A DNA stretch of 47,906 bases from Alteromonadaceae bacterium UBA2620 (GCA_002339125.1 DDJQ01000125.1:1-47906), one strand, 5' to 3'. Shown: positions 8,243 to 16,668, numbered from the stretch's first letter. Translations and numbers: made by a program. The notes: generated from the sequence alone by a model not told the origin.

Positions 8243-8584
8243 ATGAAAATTATGACAGATCTTTGCATCGTATATTGCACTACGGATTCGCGGCAAAACG
8301 CAGAAACCATTGCCAATCAGTTGCTGGAGCAAAATCTTGCTGCCTGTGTGCAGATAATGCCGGGGATGACCTCGGTTTATCGCTGGGATAATCAGGTGAT
8401 GCAGGCTCAGGAATTCCTGATCCTCATTAAAACCCACCAGCACAGGCTTGCACAAGCAGAGCAACTGGTAACAGCACTTCACAACTACGACGTGCCACAG
8501 TGGATTGCCGTACCGGCTTGTGCAGCGAGCGAAGCTTATAGCTCCTGGATAGAACAGGAATTAAACATTGAAAAGAGGAAGTAA
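8243..8584 (+). CDS. cutA: Divalent cation tolerance protein CutA
   Basis: Small cytoplasmic trimeric protein linked in E. coli to copper/divalent metal tolerance; its biochemical role remains unclear. The 113-residue product shows the family pattern: CIVYCTTDSRQNAETIANQL at the N-terminus, NLAACVQIMPGMTSVYRW in the centre, and VPQWIAVPACAASEAYSSWI at the C-terminus. I choose the ATG at 8243 because it gives the usual family length (about 110). A TTG at 8213 would add ten unconserved residues, and an ATG at 8252 is also possible. No strong ribosome-binding site is visible at any of them. The dsbD start lies 5 bp after the stop, so the two are co-transcribed, as in many gammaproteobacteria. 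Confidence 0.93.
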   Translation: MKIMTDLCIVYCTTDSRQNAETIANQLLEQNLAACVQIMPGMTSVYRWDNQVMQAQEFLILIKTHQHRLAQAEQLVTALHNYDVPQWIAVPACAASEAYSSWIEQELNIEKRK

Positions 8585-8588
8585 TTCG

Positions 8589-10427
8589 GTGAATCAGTCC
8601 CGGCTAGCAGTAATCACCCTGACATTTTTTGCTATGTTATTCACGGCACTGGCTTCGGCCCAGTTAAGTGACAATAACATGGATGATCTGTTCAGTGACG
8701 AACCGTCATTTCTCCCGGTAGAAGAAGCCTTTGTTTTTGACTTTTCACAAAAAGACGACACCCTGGTGATTCGTTTTGACATTGCAGACGGCTATTACCT
8801 TTACAAAAAGCAATTTAAGGTGTCGACCAAAAATGCCACGCTAGGTGAACCGGTATTCCCTCCGGCTGAGCAGATTGAAGATGAGTTCTTTGGTATATCT
8901 GACGTGTTTTATAACACGGTGTCGTTCAGTTACCCGATTACTGAAACCGTGCAGGATGGCGTGGTTAAACTGCGCTATCAGGGCTGTGCCAGCGCCGGGC
9001 TATGCTATCCACCCACCACTAAGGTGATTTACCTCAACGAAATTCAGGGTGCCAACGTCACCGGTGAGTTAAGCGGTGGCGAAACGCAAGCCTCCCAGGC
9101 CTCTGACCAAACAGTCAGCGAGCAATACGATCTGGCTAACCTGCTGCAATCCGATGAAAACCTGCCTCTCACTCTGCTGCTGTTCTTTGCGCTGGGGATA
9201 GGACTGGCGTTTACGCCTTGCGTGTTCCCCATGTATCCCATCGTGTCGGGCATCGTTATTGGCCAGGGCAAAGACATTAAAATGTCCCGCGCGTTCACGC
9301 TCGCGTTTGTGTATGTGCAGGGCATGGCCATCATGTACTCATTGCTGGGCCTGGTGGTTGCCTCTGCCGGCGTGCAGTTTCAGGCATCGCTCCAGAGTCC
9401 GTATATCCTCGGCACCTTTATTGTGGTTTTTGTAGCGTTGGCCGCCGCCATGTTTGGTGCCTACGAGATTCAGTTACCCAGTAAGTGGCAGGAAAAAGTC
9501 AGTGGCATGAGCAACGCTCAGCAACGTGGCAGCCTGGTGGGTGTATTTGTAATGGGGATTTTGTCTGGCTTAATCGCCTCACCCTGCACGACTGCGCCAC
9601 TCACCGGTGTGCTGATATTTATCGCTCAGAGCGGCGACATGACACTGGGCTTCCTTGCCCTGTACGCGCTGAGTCTGGGGATGGGGATCCCACTGATTAT
9701 CTTTGCCATGACCGGCGGTAAGTTACTGCCCAAAGCCGGTAACTGGATGAACATTATTAAAACCACCTTTGGCTTTATGTTACTGGCCGTCGCAATTGTG
9801 TTTGTTGAACGACTGTGGAATTCAGACTACAGCATGCTGCTCTGGTCGGCGCTTGGTCTGGGGGCTTTCAGCTACTATCAGGTGGTTAATCAGCCAAGCG
9901 CTGCCACCTTTGCCAAAGGTGTGCGAACACTGATGATTTTCCTGGGCCTGTTTGTATCCGCGATGCTGGGCTATAACGCTTTGTTTGGCCAAAGCAGTGG
10001 GCATTATGAAGCCACCGGAACATCCGCCGGAGTAACCTCCCAGACAACTTCTCATCCAACCTTTATGGTAGTGAAAAACCTTGAGGATTTTGAACAAAAG
10101 CTTGCCGCCGCCAACGCAGAGGGTAAGTCGGTTATGGTTGATCTCTACGCGAACTGGTGTGTGGCCTGTAAAGAGTTTGAAAAATACACCTTCGTTGATC
10201 CGGCGGTGATTGATGCACTGAGTAACACGGTGTGGATGCAGATTGACTTAACCGACAATACGCCCACCAACCTGGCTTTTCAGGATGCCTTTGACGTGTT
10301 GGGCTTACCCACCATTTTACTGTTCGACGAAGCAGGCAATGAACTTACCAAAGCCCGGGTAACCGGCTTTATGAAAGCAGAGCCTTTTGCGCAACATGTA
10401 ACAAACGCATTAAACAAAAATCAATGA
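8589..10427 (+). CDS. dsbD: Thiol:disulfide interchange protein DsbD
   Basis: Inner-membrane electron conduit that carries reducing power from cytoplasmic thioredoxin to periplasmic DsbC/DsbG/CcmG. A GTG start at 8589, about 7 bp behind GAGGAAG, gives a 612-residue precursor with a signal peptide ending ALASA-Q (cleavage after about residue 24). An upstream TTG in the same frame lacks such a site. All three redox cysteine pairs are present: the alpha domain YQGCASAGLCYPP, the eight-helix membrane domain with FTPCVFPMYPI and ASPCTTAPL, and the C-terminal thioredoxin domain YANWCVACK. The gene follows cutA directly. Length and motif order are standard, so the protein should be fully functional. 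Confidence 0.96.
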   Translation: MNQSRLAVITLTFFAMLFTALASAQLSDNNMDDLFSDEPSFLPVEEAFVFDFSQKDDTLVIRFDIADGYYLYKKQFKVSTKNATLGEPVFPPAEQIEDEFFGISDVFYNTVSFSYPITETVQDGVVKLRYQGCASAGLCYPPTTKVIYLNEIQGANVTGELSGGETQASQASDQTVSEQYDLANLLQSDENLPLTLLLFFALGIGLAFTPCVFPMYPIVSGIVIGQGKDIKMSRAFTLAFVYVQGMAIMYSLLGLVVASAGVQFQASLQSPYILGTFIVVFVALAAAMFGAYEIQLPSKWQEKVSGMSNAQQRGSLVGVFVMGILSGLIASPCTTAPLTGVLIFIAQSGDMTLGFLALYALSLGMGIPLIIFAMTGGKLLPKAGNWMNIIKTTFGFMLLAVAIVFVERLWNSDYSMLLWSALGLGAFSYYQVVNQPSAATFAKGVRTLMIFLGLFVSAMLGYNALFGQSSGHYEATGTSAGVTSQTTSHPTFMVVKNLEDFEQKLAAANAEGKSVMVDLYANWCVACKEFEKYTFVDPAVIDALSNTVWMQIDLTDNTPTNLAFQDAFDVLGLPTILLFDEAGNELTKARVTGFMKAEPFAQHVTNALNKNQ

Positions 10428-10477
10428 GTTAACATTCAAATTTATGTTTAAGCAAACTCAAAAACAAACTATTTACT

Positions 10478-10491
10478 TTAATCTATATCAA
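10478..10491. promoter_or_regulatory. FNR/EtrA-like box, candidate
   Basis: TTAATCTATATCAA matches the FNR consensus TTGAT-N4-ATCAA at nine of ten defined bases. It lies about 130 bp before the first MCP gene of the chemotaxis cluster, in AT-rich intergenic DNA. Such sequences occur by chance in AT-rich regions, so this is only a candidate. Confidence 0.3.
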
Positions 10492-10514
10492 AAAAAACGA
10501 TTAATCATCAATTA

Positions 10515-10544
10515 GTTGCAACTACTCATAAAGGTAGTTGCAAC
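10515..10544. repeat. Perfect 11-bp inverted repeat between dsbD and the chemotaxis cluster
   Basis: GTTGCAACTAC (10515-10525) and its exact complement GTAGTTGCAAC (10534-10544) flank an 8-base loop. Each arm contains the palindrome GTTGCAAC. No T-run follows, so it is a poor intrinsic terminator. It could be an operator with two sites centred 22 bp apart (two helical turns), or an mRNA hairpin in the leader of the cluster. It is 88 bp after the dsbD stop and 76 bp before the MCP start. Confidence 0.6.
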
Positions 10545-10620
10545 ACTTTCAATACTTCCCTACAGTAGCACCATATATGTACTACAATTCATAGCGTTAG
10601 CCTGTGGATTAGAGAAAGTC

Positions 10621-11775
10621 ATGAATAAATATTTTGTTGTAGGGATAGCAACAGTTGTTGCTCTGATTCTCGCTCATTTTGTTTCCGGCGTAGTTGGAGT
10701 GCTCGTTCTCGCTGCGGCAGTATTCGCCTACGAGTATCTGGCGCCATCGTCAACAGTAAGCAGTGTTGATGTGCCACAAACCGCGTCATCTGCGCCAGCC
10801 ACCACTGCAAGTCCGCTTGCAGCAGAGCCTGCGCTAAACAGTGTTGCACAAACATCAACAGAAGTGCTGGCCGACTGCGAGTCGAGCCTGGCCAATATCA
10901 TCTCCACCCACAATGACGCAGTGGATACGCTTAGCACCAGCTTTATTGGCCTGCGAGGCCTGGTGGATCAGCAAAGCAATACCATTTTGCAGTTGATCAA
11001 AGCCGACGACGAAAGCGATGAATTGTACAGCGATCGAATGCGCAGTTTTGCTGAGCGAACCGGCGTAACCCTGGACCGCTTTATCCAGAGTACCGTGGAT
11101 ATGTCGGCCGGGATCATGGAAATCCTCGAGCAAATTACCGCCATTAACGACACCGTACCGTCGGTTATTCAGGCGCTGAAAGATATCGACAGTATTGCAG
11201 CGCAAACTAACTTGCTGGCGCTGAACGCTGCCATTGAGGCTGCCCGGGCAGGAGAACATGGCCGTGGTTTTGCCGTAGTGGCAGATGAAGTACGCAGCTT
11301 ATCCAATCGCTCCGCTCAGTTTAGCGAATCGATTCAGACCCAGATTAACAGTATCAATAACAAAATATCCTCGCTGAGCGACCGAATCGGTGTACTCGCT
11401 GCCTATGATGTGAGTTATGTTATTGAAGCCAAAAAAGATATTAACCAGGCGCTGGAAGGGATAATTGTTAAGGCCGAACATGATCAAAATATCACGTCGG
11501 GCCTCCATGACCTGTCGATTCAGTTAAACTCGGCGCTGGATAATGCCACTCGCAGTCTGCAATTCGGCGACATTAACCGTCAGTATATTGAATACACCAT
11601 TGGCACCGTTACCCTGCTGAATATGAACCTTGCCGATCTGATGAACGATGCTCACCGCCAGGCGTTTTTAAACGACCCGGAACAGTTTAAGCAAAAAGTG
11701 AAATCAGAGTGGGCGGCACTGCATAACCCCGTATCATCTTCTTCTGTGGAAGCAGGTGAGATTGAATTGTTTTAA
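10621..11775 (+). CDS. Methyl-accepting chemotaxis-like protein without a sensory domain
   Basis: First gene of the chemotaxis cluster. The ATG at 10621 gives 384 residues that begin with a hydrophobic hairpin (about residues 4-40), followed directly by an Ala/Ser/Thr-rich linker and an MCP signalling coiled coil. The conserved hairpin tip is NLLALNAAIEAARAGEHGRG, followed by VVADEVRSLSNRSA (about residues 196-230). There is no periplasmic ligand-binding domain, no PAS domain and no clear HAMP, so it probably reads the membrane or an intracellular partner. The coding sequence continues past the tip to a charged C-terminus without a CheR-binding pentapeptide. It ends just before the STAS gene (10 bp). 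An upstream start at 10516 is in frame but runs through the inverted repeat and is unlikely. Confidence 0.85.
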   Translation: MNKYFVVGIATVVALILAHFVSGVVGVLVLAAAVFAYEYLAPSSTVSSVDVPQTASSAPATTASPLAAEPALNSVAQTSTEVLADCESSLANIISTHNDAVDTLSTSFIGLRGLVDQQSNTILQLIKADDESDELYSDRMRSFAERTGVTLDRFIQSTVDMSAGIMEILEQITAINDTVPSVIQALKDIDSIAAQTNLLALNAAIEAARAGEHGRGFAVVADEVRSLSNRSAQFSESIQTQINSINNKISSLSDRIGVLAAYDVSYVIEAKKDINQALEGIIVKAEHDQNITSGLHDLSIQLNSALDNATRSLQFGDINRQYIEYTIGTVTLLNMNLADLMNDAHRQAFLNDPEQFKQKVKSEWAALHNPVSSSSVEAGEIELF

Positions 11776-11785
11776 CGGAGCATTA

Positions 11786-12064
11786 ATGAATTCAACAATT
11801 TCAGTCCCGGAACGCTTTGACTTTAGTTTTCATAAGTCTTTTACCGAGCAATACAACCAGATTCTGGAAAATAAAAAAGGCAGTCTGATTACTCTGGACT
11901 TTTCCAAAGTACTCTATCTGGATAGTGCGGCACTTGGCATGGTGGTATTGCTTAAGAAGCGTGCTAAAGCCAATGGTTGCGATGTCGAAATCGTCAACGC
12001 TAAAGGCACAGCTCTGGAAGTACTCGAAATCGCCAACTTCGATAAAATGGTTACCATCCGCTAA
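11786..12064 (+). CDS. STAS-domain anti-sigma factor antagonist (CrsA/HsbA type)
   Basis: A 92-residue single-domain STAS protein of the SpoIIAA/RsbV class. The conserved phosphorylation site is Ser47 in YLDSAALGM. It starts at the ATG at 11786, 5 bp after GGAG; an upstream in-frame start at 11756 would overlap the MCP gene and has no such signal. Next to it is a REC-PP2C-HATPase protein of the kind that phosphorylates and dephosphorylates STAS partners. The gene order resembles the Shewanella Che1 region and the Pseudomonas hsb system, where the antagonist frees a sigma factor from its anti-sigma. The target here is unknown: no separate anti-sigma gene is in the window. Confidence 0.87.
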   Translation: MNSTISVPERFDFSFHKSFTEQYNQILENKKGSLITLDFSKVLYLDSAALGMVVLLKKRAKANGCDVEIVNAKGTALEVLEIANFDKMVTIR

Positions 12065-12078
12065 GGGTAAGCGCCGGC

Positions 12079-13758
12079 ATGAGCTCACAAGAATTACTCA
12101 AACCAACAGAATCGGTGCTGGTTATCGACGATGACCCGATATTTTGTGAGTTATTGGTTTCCGATTTAAGGCTCAGAGGCGTAAAGGTTATCTCAGCTTC
12201 TGCACTTGAGGATGCCAGGGAGGTGCTTAAAAAGCACCATTTTGATTTGGTGATTCTGGATAATCACTTACCAGATGGTCAGGGCACAGACTTGTTACCC
12301 GCTTTGCAGCAAATGGAACCGCCACCCTATGTGATCATGGTATCCATCGACGACCAGCTTAATAGTATCAGTGACAGCTTCAGTCACGGCGTTCACGACT
12401 ACATTATTAAGCCTGTTAGCATCGAATTGTTATGGGAAAAGATCCGTAACCTGCTGACGATTAAACGTACCAGCCTGGATCTGGCCAATAAGTATCAGCT
12501 GTTACAGCAGTTACTCAGTGAAAAGGCGCAGGAAGAAAGCCTGGCTCAACACGTTTATCAGAATATGGCTAACAGTCAGTATGAATTGCCGGATTTCCTT
12601 GCGGTGCGTAGCCGGCCAATGACGAACTTCAGTGGTGACACCATTTTTTCGCCACCCAACCCCTCCGGCAAGATCCAGGTGATTCTGGCAGATGCCATGG
12701 GGCATGGCCTGGCTGCGGCGATTTGTATTATCCCTATCGTCACAGCCGCCAAAGCCATGGCGAATAAAGGCAAAACTATCGATGAGATTTTTCACGAAAT
12801 CAATCGCATACTGTATACTGAGATCCCGGACGACCGCTTCGTTGCGCTGCTAGGTATCGAGATTTGCCCTTACTCGTCCACAGTCACTATCGTTAACGCC
12901 GGCCTGCCGGAGGTTTTGTGCTGTTGTAAGAAAGGAAAGGTAAAGCGATTCCGCTCGAAAGCCATGCCTTTGGGTATAATGGAGCCCAGCGAGTTCAGTA
13001 TTCAACCTGAGCAAATCCCACTGGATAAAATTAAACAACTGGCACTTTACACCGATGGCGTTATCGAACAAACCAATCCGGCCGGTGAAGCCTATTCATC
13101 CGCCAGATTAGTCTCACAAGCCGAGCAACTGGCAAAGAATGACGAAAGTCTGATCCACATTATGGATGATTGCATGCAATTTGCTGACGGTAATGCTATT
13201 GAAGACGACATTACCCTGTGCGTGATTAATGGCAAAGCGCTACATGGCCAGTTGCAAACACGCACCGAAGAGGAGCCGGTAAGTTTTGGCGAGATAGATT
13301 ATCAGTTTTGTATTCGCGGGAAAGTCATCGCCAGTCTTGATATACTTAATCAGGCCATGAATATCATGCAAAATTCAGGGTTGCCCAGAGATCTGTGCCA
13401 AAAAGCGTTTACCGTGCTAGCTGAACTCATCAATAACGCCCTTGACCATGGTATACTCCATTTAGACTCTGACCTCAAAAATGACTTTGAAGGATTTGCT
13501 ACCTACCTGGCATTACGTGAAGAGCGCTTGAGCAACCTGACAAACAATGATCAGTTAACCATACAAATTTACACAAATTCGACTACGTTTATAAAGATAT
13601 CAGTGGAAGACTCCGGTTCGGGTTTTGCGCTGGCTGATAACTCTGCCGATCAGCAAGGCCTTAGCGGGCGTGGCCTCGGGCTTATCGAAGCAATCAGTCA
13701 GACAGTCGAGCGGAATGCCAAAGGCAATCGAACTACTATTTCCATAGCAAGGAATTAA
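12079..13758 (+). CDS. Response regulator with PP2C phosphatase and anti-sigma-type HATPase domains (CrsR/HsbR type)
   Basis: A 559-residue three-module switch protein. REC is at residues 12-130, with the phosphoacceptor Asp61 in LVILDNHLPDG and the acidic pocket IDDDP. A SpoIIE-like PP2C phosphatase spans about 180-390 (FSGDTIF, LADAMGHGLAAA, ALYTDGVIEQ, EDDITLCV). A GHKL/RsbW-like kinase domain follows (about 415-555; N-box ELINNALDHG, DSGSGF, SGRGLGLIEA). Phosphorylation of REC would switch it between kinase and phosphatase activity on the adjacent STAS protein. That mechanism is known for HsbR and CrsR homologues and is inferred here from domain order and neighbour. It lies 14 bp after the STAS gene and 7 bp before cheY. 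Its phosphodonor could be CheA. Confidence 0.9.
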   Translation: MSSQELLKPTESVLVIDDDPIFCELLVSDLRLRGVKVISASALEDAREVLKKHHFDLVILDNHLPDGQGTDLLPALQQMEPPPYVIMVSIDDQLNSISDSFSHGVHDYIIKPVSIELLWEKIRNLLTIKRTSLDLANKYQLLQQLLSEKAQEESLAQHVYQNMANSQYELPDFLAVRSRPMTNFSGDTIFSPPNPSGKIQVILADAMGHGLAAAICIIPIVTAAKAMANKGKTIDEIFHEINRILYTEIPDDRFVALLGIEICPYSSTVTIVNAGLPEVLCCCKKGKVKRFRSKAMPLGIMEPSEFSIQPEQIPLDKIKQLALYTDGVIEQTNPAGEAYSSARLVSQAEQLAKNDESLIHIMDDCMQFADGNAIEDDITLCVINGKALHGQLQTRTEEEPVSFGEIDYQFCIRGKVIASLDILNQAMNIMQNSGLPRDLCQKAFTVLAELINNALDHGILHLDSDLKNDFEGFATYLALREERLSNLTNNDQLTIQIYTNSTTFIKISVEDSGSGFALADNSADQQGLSGRGLGLIEAISQTVERNAKGNRTTISIARN

Positions 13759-13765
13759 TACAAAT

Positions 13766-14131
13766 ATGAGCAAGAAAATACTAATCGTTGACGACTCTAT
13801 GTCAATCCGTCAAATGGTAGAGGTTACCCTGCGAGGGGCCGGCTACAATGTAGATTCAGCCGAAGACGGTCAGGCCGCACTGGATAAGTGTCAAACCACC
13901 CGCTACGACTTCGTTCTAACCGATCAGAATATGCCGCGCATGGATGGTATTACCCTGATTAAGTCCCTGCGAGGCATGATGAGCTATCGCTCGGTACCTA
14001 TTGTGGTGCTGACTACGGAAGCTGGTGATACACTGAAAAGCCAGGGCAAGGCAGCTGGCGCCACGGGATGGATGGTTAAACCATTTGACCCGTCAAAATT
14101 ACTGGCCATTGCTAAAAAACTGCTTGGGTAG
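13766..14131 (+). CDS. cheY: Chemotaxis response regulator CheY
   Basis: A 121-residue stand-alone receiver domain. The phosphorylation site is Asp53 in LTDQNMPRMDG. The acid pair Asp9/Asp10 (LIVDDSMS), the switch Thr83 (VVLTTEAG) and Lys105 (MVKPF) are all in place. It lies between the REC-PP2C-HATPase gene and cheA and is expected to be phosphorylated by CheA. Because this is not a flagellar-gene locus, its output may be a motor, a pilus or the sigma switch encoded just upstream; sequence alone cannot decide. Length and residues are standard, and the ATG has a short spacing after the upstream gene. Confidence 0.94.
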   Translation: MSKKILIVDDSMSIRQMVEVTLRGAGYNVDSAEDGQAALDKCQTTRYDFVLTDQNMPRMDGITLIKSLRGMMSYRSVPIVVLTTEAGDTLKSQGKAAGATGWMVKPFDPSKLLAIAKKLLG

Positions 14132-14137
14132 TCGCAC

Positions 14138-16150
14138 ATGTCTGTCGATATGAACCAATTCCATACCGTGTTTTTTGAAGAAAGCCTGGAGCATCTTCAG
14201 ACCATGGAGGAATTGCTGTTAAATATTTCTACAGACGCCCCCGACGCGGAAGATCTCAATAGCATATTCCGTGCCGCACACTCTATTAAGGGTGGCAGCG
14301 GTATATTTGGCTTCGACGCCTTAACCGGCCTCACCCATGTGATGGAAACCATTCTGGATAGGGCCCGTAACCATGAGTTGGATTTAACTACCGACATAGT
14401 TGATGTGTTGCTGGCTACTACTGATACCCTCGGCGATATTCTGCAGGCATACCAGGACGAAAGTGAAATCAACTGGCAGCAGATAGAAGAAGGTAAGGCT
14501 GCGCTTGAAAGCGTTTTGTCTGCAGAAGGCGATGAAAGTACAGACGCAGAACTGCCAGTTGCAGCTGACACCACAGAACAAGATGACAGCTTTGGTTTCT
14601 TTGATGACGCGCCCGGTCAGCCTGAAGTTGAAATCGCCACACAAGACGACGACAGCTTTGGCTTCTTTGACGACGCACCCGGCCAGCCTCAACAAGCTAC
14701 AAACAGTAGTGAGGAAGACGATGGCTTCGGCTTTTTTGACGATGCGCCTGGCCAACCGAATGCAGAAGCCACAGCAGCAGAAACCGAGCATGACGACAAC
14801 GACGGCAGTTTTGGATTTTTCACCGAGCCCAAACCCGCTCAGCCAATTAAAGACGAAGACGCCTACGGCTTCTTCGAGCAGGAGAAATCCTCCGTAACGT
14901 CAGCGACTAAACCGCCGGCGAAAGCAGCTAAATCACCGGCAAAACCGCCAGCCAAAGCTGCTACAAAAAACGATGCCGGCTCCATAAGGGTTGAGACCAC
15001 AAAAATAGATTCGGTGGTAAACCTGGTCGGCGAAATGGTGATTACCCAGTCCATTTTGTCGATGATCGGCGAAGATGTAGAAGGCAATACTGGCGAAAAA
15101 CTGAATGGCGCCATTGGCGAATTGTCGCGCAACATTCGCGAAATTCAGGAAGCGGTCATGTCGATGCGAATGATCCCTGTGTCATTTGTCTTTAACCGCT
15201 TTCCAAGACTGGTTCGGGATTTAGCCAAAACCCTGGATAAAAAAATTGACCTGATTATTGAAGGCGGCGAGACCGAGGTCGATAAGAGTATGATCGAGAA
15301 ACTCGCCGACCCGCTCACCCATTTGGTACGCAATAGTCTGGATCACGGCATAGAGCCGTTAGAGAAACGCCTGGCAGCGGGTAAACCGGAAACCGGCACA
15401 GTAGTGCTTAAAGCAGAGCAACGGGGCGGCAATATTCTGATTAGCATTCAGGATGATGGTGGCGGCCTGAATCGGGATAAGATTCTGGAAAAAGCTCTGT
15501 CTAACGGCCTCGATGTAGATCCTAAAATGCCAGATGAAGAAGTCTGGCAGTTGATTTTTGCGCCGGGCTTTTCCACTGCCGATGCGGTCACCGATGTGTC
15601 GGGCCGTGGTGTTGGTATGGATGTAGTGCGTAAAAATATTGAAGCGATTCAAGGCGGTATCGACATTGTATCGGTTGCCGGGCAAGGCTCTACCTTTACC
15701 ATTAAATTACCGCTTACGTTGGCGATTATTGATGGCATGTGTGTATCGGTGGGCACTGAAACGTACATTATCCCGCTGCTGAATATCATTGAGTCGTTGC
15801 AACCGAAGCCAGAGCAAATTAAAACCCTGGCGAACGACACTATGTTATGGAGCCGCGATCAGTACTGGCCGCTCATATCATTGCGCGAGCAAATGCAAAT
15901 AGACGAACCGGGCAAGCCAATTGAAAACTCAATTATTGTGCTGGTTGAGATCGGCAAAAAACGCTACGGCATTATTGTCGATCAGTTGCTAGGCAAACAA
16001 CAGGTGGTAATTAAGAGCCTGGAACGTCATTACAAGAAAGTAGACGGCATATCCGGTGCAACCATCATGGGCGACGGTAAAGTGGCCATGATTATCGATG
16101 TTGACAACCTGATGAAAAATGAACAAATCAATCAAGTGGGGTTAGCCTGA
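14138..16150 (+). CDS. cheA: Chemotaxis histidine kinase CheA with a repeat linker in place of P2
   Basis: A 670-residue kinase. The P1 Hpt domain is at residues 1-105, with phosphoacceptor His48 in RAAHSIKGGSG. There is a dimerisation domain (about 280-340), a catalytic HATPase domain (about 345-525; LVRNSLDHGIEP, DDGGGL, GFSTADAVTDVSGRGVGMD) and a CheW-like P5 domain (about 530-665). No recognisable P2 (CheY/CheB docking) domain is present. Residues 149-250 instead hold five copies of an acidic, phenylalanine-rich motif (FGFFDDAPGQP type), followed by an Ala/Pro/Lys-rich stretch. The stop overlaps the cheW start by one base (TGATG). It should phosphorylate CheY, CheB and perhaps the upstream receiver-phosphatase protein. 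Confidence 0.96.
   Translation: MSVDMNQFHTVFFEESLEHLQTMEELLLNISTDAPDAEDLNSIFRAAHSIKGGSGIFGFDALTGLTHVMETILDRARNHELDLTTDIVDVLLATTDTLGDILQAYQDESEINWQQIEEGKAALESVLSAEGDESTDAELPVAADTTEQDDSFGFFDDAPGQPEVEIATQDDDSFGFFDDAPGQPQQATNSSEEDDGFGFFDDAPGQPNAEATAAETEHDDNDGSFGFFTEPKPAQPIKDEDAYGFFEQEKSSVTSATKPPAKAAKSPAKPPAKAATKNDAGSIRVETTKIDSVVNLVGEMVITQSILSMIGEDVEGNTGEKLNGAIGELSRNIREIQEAVMSMRMIPVSFVFNRFPRLVRDLAKTLDKKIDLIIEGGETEVDKSMIEKLADPLTHLVRNSLDHGIEPLEKRLAAGKPETGTVVLKAEQRGGNILISIQDDGGGLNRDKILEKALSNGLDVDPKMPDEEVWQLIFAPGFSTADAVTDVSGRGVGMDVVRKNIEAIQGGIDIVSVAGQGSTFTIKLPLTLAIIDGMCVSVGTETYIIPLLNIIESLQPKPEQIKTLANDTMLWSRDQYWPLISLREQMQIDEPGKPIENSIIVLVEIGKKRYGIIVDQLLGKQQVVIKSLERHYKKVDGISGATIMGDGKVAMIIDVDNLMKNEQINQVGLA
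14582..14881 (+). repeat. Five imperfect coding repeats in the CheA linker
   Basis: Three near-identical 14-residue units (consensus DDSFGFFDDAPGQP) start at 14582, 14648 and 14717, spaced 66 and 69 bp. Two diverged copies start at 14801 (DGSFGFFTEPKPAQP) and 14858 (DAYGFFEQE). The DNA copies differ at synonymous positions while the amino acids are kept, which suggests selection on the peptide rather than a recent duplication. Confidence 0.9.
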
Positions 16151-16668
16151 TGAATACCGTATCATCTCAGGACGCTGCCATCGCAGCAACTGGTGGTGCA
16201 AGCAAGGAATATCTGACATTTATGTTGGGTGAAGAGCAATACGGCCTGGCCATTATTCAGGTTAAGGAAATTCGTGGCTACGAACCGGTGACGAAAATTG
16301 CCAATGCCCCTGACTTTATCAAAGGCGTTATTAACCTGCGCGGCGACATTGTGCCTATTATCGATCTCCGCGTGAAGTTTAATGTCAGTGAAGCCACATA
16401 TAACGAATTTACCATTGTCATCATGCTTAACGTGCAGGACCGCATTGTAGGCATTGTGGTAGACAGCGTGTCAGACGTTATCAATGTCACCGAAGACGAA
16501 ATTCACCCGCCTCCGGAGTTCGGCGTCGCTTTCGACAGCCGCTACCTGGACGGCCTGGCCAGCGTGGATGACGGACTTGTCATTCTGGTCAACATAGAAC
16601 GACTGATTACCAGCAGGGAAATCGGCATTTTTGACAGCATGAATCAGCAAAACGAGGGCTCAGTATGA
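16150..16668 (+). CDS. cheW: Chemotaxis coupling protein CheW
   Basis: A 172-residue single CheW domain that links CheA to chemoreceptors in the cytoplasmic signalling array. Family segments are YLTFMLGEEQYGLAIIQVKEIRGY, IKGVINLRGDIVPIIDLR and IVGIVVDSVSDVI. The start ATG overlaps the cheA stop (TGATG), and its stop overlaps the next MCP start (ATGA), so it is translationally coupled on both sides. Nothing unusual in length or motifs. Confidence 0.96.
   Translation: MNTVSSQDAAIAATGGASKEYLTFMLGEEQYGLAIIQVKEIRGYEPVTKIANAPDFIKGVINLRGDIVPIIDLRVKFNVSEATYNEFTIVIMLNVQDRIVGIVVDSVSDVINVTEDEIHPPPEFGVAFDSRYLDGLASVDDGLVILVNIERLITSREIGIFDSMNQQNEGSV

Noticed and set aside
10855..11259. 134-codon minus-strand frame inside the first MCP gene
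   Set aside because: No start signal and no domain; the plus strand encodes the conserved MCP hairpin here.
14582..14881. Repeats in cheA considered as a CRISPR or DNA-level repeat element
   Set aside because: They are in frame inside cheA, conserve the peptide rather than the DNA, and have coding spacers that vary in step with codons.
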